NCBI GenBank assembly: GCA_016187465.1
Contig: JACPJQ010000002.1
Coordinates: 1-64,000, forward strand
Length of the DNA: 64,000 bases
DNA from: Candidatus Woesearchaeota archaeon
GTDB taxonomy: Archaea > Nanobdellota > Nanobdellia > Woesearchaeales > GW2011-AR4
Direction: 5' to 3'
A model generated the notes under the pieces. It was not told the DNA's origin, searched no databases, and saw nothing but the letters and a program-made list of their open reading frames with translations. A program made the translations under genes and the position numbers. Shown piece after piece: positions 54,334 through 60,688 of this stretch (the first letter of the stretch is position 1; each line of letters starts with the position of its first letter).

Positions 54334-54377
54334 GCCTTCATAATGAAAAACGTTGGGGGTGGTTTTCTAATGAAGGC
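54334..54377. repeat. Inverted repeat with exposed GGGGGTGG
   Basis: GCCTTCAT (54334-54341) and ATGAAGGC (54370-54377) are exact inverted repeats; the stem continues imperfectly as TGAAAAAC/GGTTTTC. The loop displays GGGGGTGG, an SD-like string on the plus strand, just before an 11-codon ATG frame that ends at 54405. It may be a second terminator arm for ftsZ or a tiny-ORF control element. Confidence 0.4.
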
Positions 54378-54426
54378 AAAGAAACAATCTCACCACAAAG
54401 ACTAAAGGGGTGATTATGAGTTTTGC

Positions 54427-55503
54427 CTATTGAATCAGTTCTATTCCAAGCTCGTGTGAAACGGCAATTGCTGCCTGGGTAGGCTTTGAGTAATCAACCT
54501 TGCCGAGCACCCACGGGCTTTTCACGCCCGTGATAATAGTCATGATTGTGATTCTGCCTTTCATGTCCTCTGCTACCCTTGCTCCCCAGATGACATTCGC
54601 ATCCTGATCGAGGCTTTCTGTTACTAATTCGCCTGCCCTGTTTATGTCATCGAGTGTCATATCCGGCCCGCCGACAACATGGATTAAAGCTCCGGTAGCG
54701 CCTCTATAATCAACTTCCAATAACGGGTTTGCAAGAGCCCCTCTTACAGCTTCTTCAACCCTGTTGTTTGTGTCTGATGAGCCTACGCCAATAACCGCAA
54801 CCCCGCCGTTTTGCATTATTGCCTTTACATCAGCATAGTCCAAATTGACAAGCGATGGAATTGCAATAGTTTCTACAATGCCTTTTATCATTGTAGCAAC
54901 CAGCTCATTTGCAACAGCAAATGCCTGCTGTATTGGCAAGTTGCCTGCAATCTGAACTAACCTATTGTTATCAATCACAATAACAGTATCAGAAACCTGC
55001 CTTAATTGCTGCAAACCAAATTCAGCTTTATCGACCCTTGCCCTTTCGATCTTGAACGGCATTGTCACAGTTCCAATTACAATAGAGCCTGTATCTTTTG
55101 AAAGATGTGCAACAACGGGAGCAGCGCCTGTTCCTGTTCCGCCGCCCATTCCTGCGCATACAAAAGTCATGTCAGCGCCTTTTACAGAATCCTTAAGCTC
55201 GTTCATTGACTCTTTTGCTGCTTCAGCCCCTTTTTCAGGAAAACCTCCGCAGCCTAAGCCTCTTGTAACGCCTTTTCCAATCAAGAACTTCCGATCGGCA
55301 TCTATTATGCCAAGATGCTGCTTGTCAGTATTGCATGCAATAATTTCAGCGCCTTTTATGCCCTTCTTGTAGAGCCAGCCGACCATGTTGTTGCCAGCTC
55401 CGCCAACGCCTATAACTTTTATGTTTGCCTGTCCGACCTCAAATCCCAAGCTTGTGTCTGCAGCCTGTTTTAATGCTCCTTCAACTAAAAAATCCATTTT
55501 CAC
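54427..55503 (-). CDS. ftsZ: Cell division protein FtsZ
   Basis: A 358-aa tubulin homolog that polymerises with GTP at the division site. The GTP-binding loop GAGGNNMV, the tubulin signature GMGGGTGTGAAP, and the synergy region NLDYADVKAIMQNGG (catalytic Asp) are intact. The N-terminal extension (VEGALKQAADTSLGFEVGQ) is typical of archaeal FtsZ2-like proteins. It lacks a long C-terminal linker. A perfect 22-bp palindrome overlaps its promoter. An SD (GGGGAGTGAG) precedes the ATG. Confidence 0.97.
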   Translation of the reverse strand: MKMDFLVEGALKQAADTSLGFEVGQANIKVIGVGGAGNNMVGWLYKKGIKGAEIIACNTDKQHLGIIDADRKFLIGKGVTRGLGCGGFPEKGAEAAKESMNELKDSVKGADMTFVCAGMGGGTGTGAAPVVAHLSKDTGSIVIGTVTMPFKIERARVDKAEFGLQQLRQVSDTVIVIDNNRLVQIAGNLPIQQAFAVANELVATMIKGIVETIAIPSLVNLDYADVKAIMQNGGVAVIGVGSSDTNNRVEEAVRGALANPLLEVDYRGATGALIHVVGGPDMTLDDINRAGELVTESLDQDANVIWGARVAEDMKGRITIMTIITGVKSPWVLGKVDYSKPTQAAIAVSHELGIELIQ

Positions 55504-55533
55504 TCACTCCCCTTTCCCCTAGCCTGTGGTTTC

Positions 55534-55555
55534 ATTTATATTGTACAATATAAAT
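55534..55555. promoter_or_regulatory. 22-bp perfect palindrome at the ftsZ promoter
   Basis: The half-site ATTTATATTGT is followed by its exact reverse complement ACAATATAAAT. It contains a TATA-like TTTATATT on each strand and lies 31-52 bp upstream of the ftsZ ATG. A dimeric repressor bound here would block TBP, or the site could fire in both directions. Confidence 0.6.
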
Positions 55556-55896
55556 TTCCGAATACCGAAATGTTTATATTGCTCTTCTTCACATCCCCTT
55601 TTAGAATTAGTTTGTGCCAACAGACTGATTTGATATCGTTTTATAGTTTTTTTCGTACTAAAAAACTAGAATTTCCAAAACAAGACTATTTCAAGCCGCT
55701 TTTCGCCAAAAAAGCTGCTTTAGATGAGTTTTTCGCCAAAAAAACTCATAATTAATCTTTCTTAAATTTTATCTCTATATATAAGTGAATTTATAAAGAT
55801 TTCTGGGGTTGAATATATATTTTAGGGTATATCGATAGTCTATTTGGCTTGTAACTCTCTATAGATTTATAAAATGATTTGCATTACTTGATGGGT

Positions 55897-57057
55897 ATGG
55901 TGGAACCTCACTCAATTGACGATCTTTTTGCACCAGGAACATCTTATGCGGAAGTTGAAGAGTATCAGGGTAGTGAAATACTTTTTGGAATCTTGACATT
56001 ACCCCAATCACCAAAAGAGCATCTTGCAGCTTATATTAAACTTAAAGGGGGTTATAATGGGAATAACCCAGATACGATGCTGGCTATTTTTGATGCTCTT
56101 CATGACAAGGAAGAAGGATTGAGCTATGGATTAAAAGGTGTTGAAAAGCTCAATCGGAACCCAAAAGCTTTGCTTGGTCTTAAACACCCCGGTAAGTTAG
56201 TTGAGTATATGTTAATTACATCTGAGGACATTTCTGAATTATCGCAATTGCTTGGAGAATTCCAAGGTGCAATGAATCATTTAAAAAATAAGTCACATAA
56301 TTTTTCTTACTATGATAAAGGATATTCTAAATTGCGGTTATCTCTTGAAGAGCTTGCGCAGCAGGTTATTGTTATAGGAACGGGTGTGGCTAACCATATT
56401 GGCCATATTACTTTCAAAAGCTACATTAATTCTCTTGGAGAAGGAGAAAAAGCAAAAAAATCAAATGATGAAGCATTTAATAGACTATGTTTGCTAAGAG
56501 ATGCTTACAGTAATCTGGCTCTTGCTGCTCAAATTTTAGGTTCAAAACAGCTGGTTTTAGATTACATGAGGCTTCACGAGGAAACAGGCGGCAGTTATGA
56601 AATAAAAGGCATAAGCTATGAAACTTTGAACGAATACGCATTTCATAAACATGGTATGGATACTGCCTCAACCGGAAATATTCCTAAGAGTATGAAATAT
56701 GATATGTTCTCATCACCGCTAAACAGAATTATTTTTGGCTTGAGTTTTGACGACTTTTTCAGATTGGAACATTTTAAAGAAGTAGATGATTTAGCCAAAG
56801 AGCCTAAAGAAGAAACTTCAGTTAAAGTACAACCAGCTTCTGATGCGGATTTTGCTCTTTTTGGAATTAATAACAAAAATAATTGGGAAGAAGCTAGCAA
56901 GAAATACAGGTCTCTAATGAAAGCACGATATATTGCTGTGTTTAGCAGTTCATCACTGCATCAAAATACCGGAGAAGTTCAAAGATTTAACGATGCTTTT
57001 GGCAGAATTAGGGAATTTTACAAACAAAAAGCTCTTCAAGAACAAAAGAGTGCATAG
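55897..57057 (+). CDS. Hypothetical protein with C-terminal J-like domain lacking HPD
   Basis: A 386-aa soluble protein. The first 300 aa are helical with no recognised family (LSELSQLLGEFQGAMNHL, LRLSLEELAQQVIVIGTG-type). The last 75 aa (ADFALFGINNKNNWEEASKK, then YRSLMKARY and FNDAFGRIREFYKQKA) fit the J-domain pattern: helices II and III with the family's conserved hydrophobics, but the HPD tripeptide is replaced by RYIAVF. It would not stimulate Hsp70 in the normal way. The frame is open 6 codons upstream; a TATA box TTTATAAAA at 55866 favours the ATG at 55897. Neighbouring genes include a possible Hsp70-like fragment at 57859. Confidence 0.6.
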   Translation: MVEPHSIDDLFAPGTSYAEVEEYQGSEILFGILTLPQSPKEHLAAYIKLKGGYNGNNPDTMLAIFDALHDKEEGLSYGLKGVEKLNRNPKALLGLKHPGKLVEYMLITSEDISELSQLLGEFQGAMNHLKNKSHNFSYYDKGYSKLRLSLEELAQQVIVIGTGVANHIGHITFKSYINSLGEGEKAKKSNDEAFNRLCLLRDAYSNLALAAQILGSKQLVLDYMRLHEETGGSYEIKGISYETLNEYAFHKHGMDTASTGNIPKSMKYDMFSSPLNRIIFGLSFDDFFRLEHFKEVDDLAKEPKEETSVKVQPASDADFALFGINNKNNWEEASKKYRSLMKARYIAVFSSSSLHQNTGEVQRFNDAFGRIREFYKQKALQEQKSA

Positions 57058-57104
57058 ATTAATAATTTATAGATTTATAAATAGAGCTTAACTACTTTAT
57101 TCTT

Positions 57105-57857
57105 ATGCCTTTCTACTTCATCGGTTTGGGACTAAGTAACGAAAAAGACATCACAATTAATGGCATTGAAACAATAAAAAAATGTGACATTATTTATTTG
57201 GAGAACTATACTTCTATCTTGAACTGCAAAAAAGAAGATTTGGAAAAGTTCTACAATAAAAAAATAATCTTGGCTCCAAGGCAGAAAGTTGAAAATGATA
57301 AGAATGAGATTATAGACAACGCAAAAACGAAGAATGTAGCTTTTCTTGTTGCTGGTGATCCTTTTGCCGCAACAACCCATATTGACTTGTTTTTAAGGGC
57401 AAAAAAAGAAGGAATAAAATGCGTTGTAATCCATAATGCTTCCATAATAACTGCCGTAGGCATTACGGGACTGCAGATTTACAAATTCGGCAAGACTACA
57501 AGCATTCCTTTTGACAATGAAAATATAGAAGCCCCATATGATGTATTGAAAGGCAATCTAAGCTTGGGCTTGCATACCTTGTTTTTGCTTGATTTAAATC
57601 CTGAAGACGATAAATTCTTAAGCGTTAATGACGCAATCAGATATCTGCTTAAGGTTGAATTGAAAAGAAATGAAAAAATATTCTCTGAAAAAACTTTATG
57701 TATTGGATGCGCAAGGATCGGAAGCCAAAGTCAAATGATTAAATTCGGGACTGCAAAAGAATTGTTAAAGCATAATTTCGGCAAGCCAGTTCATTGCTTG
57801 ATAGTTCCGGGGAAATTGCATTTCATGGAGGAAGAGGGATTGGATATTTACAAATGA
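57105..57857 (+). CDS. dphB: Diphthine synthase
   Basis: A 250-aa SAM-dependent methyltransferase (tetrapyrrole-methylase fold), the second step of diphthamide synthesis on EF-2. The N-terminus FYFIGLGLSNEKDITINGIE is diagnostic, as are VAFLVAGDPFAATTH and the ending FGKPVHCLIVPGKLHFMEEE. It has its own TATA box (TTTATAAAT, about 57073) and a probable leaderless start. The first-step gene dph2 is only a fragment in this window (18875). Confidence 0.94.
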   Translation: MPFYFIGLGLSNEKDITINGIETIKKCDIIYLENYTSILNCKKEDLEKFYNKKIILAPRQKVENDKNEIIDNAKTKNVAFLVAGDPFAATTHIDLFLRAKKEGIKCVVIHNASIITAVGITGLQIYKFGKTTSIPFDNENIEAPYDVLKGNLSLGLHTLFLLDLNPEDDKFLSVNDAIRYLLKVELKRNEKIFSEKTLCIGCARIGSQSQMIKFGTAKELLKHNFGKPVHCLIVPGKLHFMEEEGLDIYK

Positions 57858-57858
57858 G

Positions 57859-58146
57859 TTATCTATATTTTTTTATTATTTCTTCAATTTTCTGCCGTAT
57901 ATTCTGATTGTTCACATCAGCAATAACATTAGGGATATCTCTTCCATTATCGGGGTTATAAAAAATTGAAGCTTTAATACCGTCATTAATAAATACATAA
58001 GTTTCTGTATTAACTCTGGGGGCTGTTGGTTTAATCGGAACTGGAACTTCAACTCCAATACAGTCTGCAATCTCTCTTAGAATTGCCATTTTAGTATTCG
58101 AGCCATTTCCAACCAAAAAAATAGTTTCACTGATATTCCCGCCCAA
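57859..58146 (-). CDS. Small hypothetical, possible Hsp70/actin-fold fragment
   Basis: A 95-aa frame with no ATG start (TTG at 58146, or an internal ATG 18 codons in). SETIFLVGNGSNTKMAILRE resembles the phosphate-2 and adenosine region of Hsp70/actin-fold ATPases (ILVGG then IREKI). The rest of such a domain is missing, so it may be the remnant of a larger gene, or a coincidence. The LAGLIDADG element 2 begins within about 120 bp upstream. Confidence 0.4.
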   Translation of the reverse strand: MGGNISETIFLVGNGSNTKMAILREIADCIGVEVPVPIKPTAPRVNTETYVFINDGIKASIFYNPDNGRDIPNVIADVNNQNIRQKIEEIIKKYR

Positions 58147-58262
58147 ATACCAGTTTTCAAGGTTGATATTTAAATTTTATCCCGCTTTTCAAAGAACTGA
58201 AGCATTAAATTTAAATATCATCCAGTAGTCTTTGAGTATGCTTCGGCAGATTCGCTTTATAT

Positions 58263-58272
58263 AGCCCCGTGG
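58263..58272. repeat. Left copy of AGCCCCGTGG, flank of LAGLIDADG element 2
   Basis: These ten bases are identical to the first ten bases of the tRNA-Gln gene (59207-59216), 944 bp away. The LAGLIDADG unit lies between the two copies. They may mark an insertion that duplicated the tRNA 5' end. Confidence 0.45.
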
Positions 58273-58303
58273 AAGAATTAACTTAAAAGTTCTGTGAACT
58301 ACC

Positions 58304-58347
58304 CACTGGACAAAAAGCACTGGACATCTCTGCCTAAACTATATAAA
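58304..58347 (+). promoter_or_regulatory. Promoter of LAGLIDADG element 2
   Basis: Two direct copies of CACTGGACA (58304-58312 and 58318-58326, 14 bp apart) are followed by the TATA box TATATAAA (58340-58347). The predicted start is about 58369, where the folded leader begins. Element 1 has a single copy of the box at the same distance from its TATA box. Confidence 0.65.
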
Positions 58348-58368
58348 CCCATTCTACTTTTAGAAATT

Positions 58369-58464
58369 GAAAAAGAGAACACGCAAAATTCCCAAATTAA
58401 GTCTTTTGGTTTTTATCAAAACACAAAAGCCTATTACGGAATTTCGCTTCACATTCTCTTTTTC
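58369..58464 (+). promoter_or_regulatory. Folded 5' leader of LAGLIDADG element 2
   Basis: The outer stem GAAAAAGAGAA (58369-58379) with TTCTCTTTTTC (58454-58464) is identical to element 1. The middle stem GCAAAATTCC/GGAATTTCGC and the inner CTTTTG/CAAAAG differ from element 1 but still pair, apart from one mismatch. Confidence 0.68.
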
Positions 58465-58470
58465 TTTTAA

Positions 58471-58509
58471 CTCCAAAGCCTTTACAAAAATAAAAAACTT
58501 TGGATGGTG
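58471..58509 (+). promoter_or_regulatory. Ribosome-site hairpin of LAGLIDADG element 2
   Basis: TCCAAAG (58472-58478) pairs with CTTTGGA (58498-58504), directly before the SD string GGTGAT (58506-58511). As in element 1, the stem abuts or covers the ribosome binding site. The ATG is at 58516. Confidence 0.55.
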
Positions 58510-58515
58510 ATAAAA

Positions 58516-59205
58516 ATGAATAAGCAGGAATTAATAAGGAAATATAAGACAACAAATGTTAAGATTCCTAATTTGCCTGATAAAAATGCAATGCTGGCAG
58601 AATTAGTCGGGATTATTCTAGGTGATGGTAATATACATGTTTATCCCAATAATGGACTGTATGCATTGAGAATAGCTGGAAATGCTGTAAAGGACTATGA
58701 TTATCTGACTACTTATGTTTTTAATTTATGCATGAAATTATTTTCAATTAGACCTAGAATTTACAAGCAACCAAGAGTTGACTGCATTTATTTAATAATT
58801 CAGAGTATAATTGTAACAGATTTCTTATTGAGTATGGGTTTAAAGGAGGGTAATAAGATAAAAAGTCAAATTACTATACCGGATTGGGTCATAGAAAATG
58901 ATGTTTATTTAAAAGCATGTATTAGAGGATTGATTGATACAGATGGCTGTGTTTACGAAATGCTTCCACATTGGCCTGGCTTGTTTCAGATAAATTTTGA
59001 AAACAGAAACATAACTTTGTTGAAAGATACCAGAAAGGCCCTAATAAAGTTAGGCTATAATCCTTCTAGAATATGTGGCAAACGAACCATAAACGGAACG
59101 AAATGTTATATTTCTAGAAAAGAGAAAATCAAAAAATTTTATAAAGAGGTTGGGTCTAGCAACGATAGAAATATAAAACAATTCAATAAAGTATTAAATT
59201 CATGA
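58516..59205 (+). CDS. Free-standing LAGLIDADG homing endonuclease 2
   Basis: A 229-aa endonuclease with two motifs, LVGIILGDGN (about residue 30) and CIRGLIDTDGC (about 135), each with the catalytic Asp. Middle and end segments (LTTYVFNLCMKLFSIRPRIY, FYKEVGSSNDRNIKQF) are typical of the family. An in-frame ATG four codons upstream exists, but GGTGAT lies 4 nt before the ATG at 58516. The stop lies 1 bp before tRNA-Gln, so the gene abuts the tRNA 5' end. It shares promoter and leader with the gene at 9293. The tRNA gene is the probable target or insertion site. Confidence 0.88.
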   Translation: MNKQELIRKYKTTNVKIPNLPDKNAMLAELVGIILGDGNIHVYPNNGLYALRIAGNAVKDYDYLTTYVFNLCMKLFSIRPRIYKQPRVDCIYLIIQSIIVTDFLLSMGLKEGNKIKSQITIPDWVIENDVYLKACIRGLIDTDGCVYEMLPHWPGLFQINFENRNITLLKDTRKALIKLGYNPSRICGKRTINGTKCYISRKEKIKKFYKEVGSSNDRNIKQFNKVLNS

Positions 59206-59206
59206 C

Positions 59207-59353
59207 AGCCCCGTGGTGTAGCGGTCAAATTCTCTAATTTTATTAGGGGAGCCGAGGCATCGTGCCCTTTGGAGGCAGCGAAAATCAGAGATTTTCTGGT
59301 CTTTCTGCTGCTGCAGAAAGGCATGGACGGCAGTTCGAATCTGCCCGGGGCTA
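59207..59353 (+). tRNA. tRNA-Gln (TTG) with D-loop and anticodon introns
   Basis: Acceptor AGCCCCG/CGGGGCT with discriminator A at 59353. D arm GTGT...GCAT. Anticodon stem GTGCC/GGCAT with loop CTTTGG plus A, giving anticodon TTG. T arm GGCAG-TTCGAAT-CTGCC. A D-loop insert of about 28 nt (59229-59256) contains the hairpin CTCTAAT/ATTAGGG. A canonical 37/38 intron of about 46 nt (59273-59318) contains a hairpin. A repeated AGGCA at the second splice site leaves its exact position ambiguous. CCA is not encoded. Gln-tRNA is made from Glu-tRNA by the GatDE pair in this window. Confidence 0.9.
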
Positions 59354-59468
59354 TTTTTGATAAGATTTATAAAGTATCCAAGTTTTCCATATATTGAAAG
59401 ATAGTGCGGTGAAAGCTTCGCTATGCTGGATGAAATATGGATTTCTCCAGAGTTTAATGCAATGTATG

Positions 59469-59539
59469 GCTAGGGCGAGTGTTATGGCAGGAAAACGAGC
59501 CCGAGCACAAGAATTTGCAACGAAGTTGCGTATTGAAAT
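59469..59539 (+). ncRNA. Structured RNA motif, copy D of four
   Basis: GCTAGGGC (59469-59476) pairs with GCCCGAGC (59499-59506), with one A.G pair. ATGGCAG (59484-59490) lies in the apical loop, as in copy C. ACAAGAAT follows, then a perfect 5-bp hairpin GCAAC-GAA-GTTGC and the tail TATTGAAAT. It ends about 32 bp before the S15P start. An upstream TATA box (TTTATAAAG, about 59367) could start a 150-nt transcript that includes a further CTGGA/TCCAG hairpin. Confidence 0.6.
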
Positions 59540-59570
59540 CTTGAATTAAAATCAAACATAATTGAATAAA

Positions 59571-60026
59571 ATGGCAAGAATGCATTCAAGGAAGCGCGGA
59601 AAGCACGGCTCAAAGAAGCCTGCAAAGAAAACATCCCCTTCATGGATAAGGTACAAGGCAAAAGAAGTGGAATTACTGATAGCAAAGCTTGCAAAAGAAG
59701 GCAGGACAACATCCCAGATTGGAATTCTGTTAAGGGACGTTTATGGAATTCCAAGCGCATTGGCTTTATGCGGCAAGTCAGTAAGCGCGATTCTCAAGGA
59801 CAAGAAGATTGTTCCGGATATTCCTGAAGACTTAAGCGCATTGTCAAAGAAGTACGCATCAATCACAAAGCATCTTGAAGTCAACAAGCATGATGAAACA
59901 GCTGCAAGAGGATTGCTTCTTACAGGATCAAAAATCAACAGATTGGTTAAATACTACAAGAGGGCAGGCAGAATTCCGGAAGCCTGGAAGTTTGACGCTG
60001 GAAAGGCGGCATTCCTGGCTGAGTAA
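59571..60026 (+). CDS. rps15: 30S ribosomal protein S15P
   Basis: A 151-aa archaeal S15 (S13e/S15P type), which binds 16S rRNA helix 22 and helps form the central domain. It starts MARMHSRKRGKHGSKKP, characteristic of archaeal and eukaryotic forms, and continues with AKEVELLIAKLAKEGRTTSQ, then GIPSALALCGKS and LLTGSKINRLVKYYKRAGRI. A TTG nine bases upstream is in frame but the ATG at 59571 is the family start. It lies just downstream of structured RNA copy D. Confidence 0.97.
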   Translation: MARMHSRKRGKHGSKKPAKKTSPSWIRYKAKEVELLIAKLAKEGRTTSQIGILLRDVYGIPSALALCGKSVSAILKDKKIVPDIPEDLSALSKKYASITKHLEVNKHDETAARGLLLTGSKINRLVKYYKRAGRIPEAWKFDAGKAAFLAE

Positions 60027-60030
60027 AGTT

Positions 60031-60678
60031 TTATTTATTTGAATTTTGATTATTCGTACGATTCCATAAAGCCCATGCTACACGCCCAAATTTTTTAGCA
60101 GGAATTAATATTTTTCTGTAGTAGTCACCGCCTTGGTTATATAATCTTACATCTTCATTCCCGGCAGCGGGTCTGATTTTGCAGAAATAGGAATGTAACC
60201 TGTACAGGTACCTTACCAATTCCCTTTCATGCTGTACGTTTAAAAATGCATCTTTTTTTGAGGTAATACTGAAGATTACAGGTATTTGCTGCTGCTGACC
60301 TTGCAATTCCCACAAAGGACCTATTTGGTATATATCTTTTCGGCTTAAATCGAATACATGCACTTTTCCGTAGCTATCTGAAGACAATGTTACGTAAGGC
60401 TGCCTTGAAAAGCCTTGCCTGATTTTCCTGAAAGAGCTGTCAGTTTCAGCGTATCTATCCAGAGCTGATTTAACATAAGCCTCAAGGACTGACTCTCTTA
60501 GTAATAGTACTGCGGCATCTTTGCCCTGTGATGCCAAAGCATGATGCAGATTGAATCCGTTTTTTAAAATCAGTTTTTCCAGCTCGTCTAAATTAATTTC
60601 ATCATCAGCAAGAAATCTGCTTAATGGCACAAAAAGTCTGTCGTCAATAGATTCGCTTTGCTGAATCGCTTGCTCCAT
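60031..60678 (-). CDS. Hypothetical protein, 215 aa
   Basis: A soluble protein of unknown family. The first 70 aa are helical and acidic (SRFLADDEINLDELEKLILK). The rest is mixed, with VHVFDLSRKDIYQIGPLWEL and a basic C-terminus (AKKFGRVAWALWNR). It may continue the ispE-ispH operon (10 bp after ispH). It meets rps15 tail to tail with 4 bp between the stops. No function assigned. Confidence 0.55.
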   Translation of the reverse strand: MEQAIQQSESIDDRLFVPLSRFLADDEINLDELEKLILKNGFNLHHALASQGKDAAVLLLRESVLEAYVKSALDRYAETDSSFRKIRQGFSRQPYVTLSSDSYGKVHVFDLSRKDIYQIGPLWELQGQQQQIPVIFSITSKKDAFLNVQHERELVRYLYRLHSYFCKIRPAAGNEDVRLYNQGGDYYRKILIPAKKFGRVAWALWNRTNNQNSNK

Positions 60679-60688
60679 TTTAGAAATT

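Noticed and set aside
55570-55755. A 61-aa frame upstream of the J-like gene
   Set aside because: Phe/Lys-rich, contains the repeated TTTTCGCC string, and sits in the ftsZ promoter region; more likely regulatory DNA.
58255-58272. TTTATATA directly before AGCCCCGTGG as the former tRNA-Gln promoter
   Set aside because: The TATA box would abut the tRNA end instead of lying about 25 bp upstream, so it does not fit an archaeal promoter.
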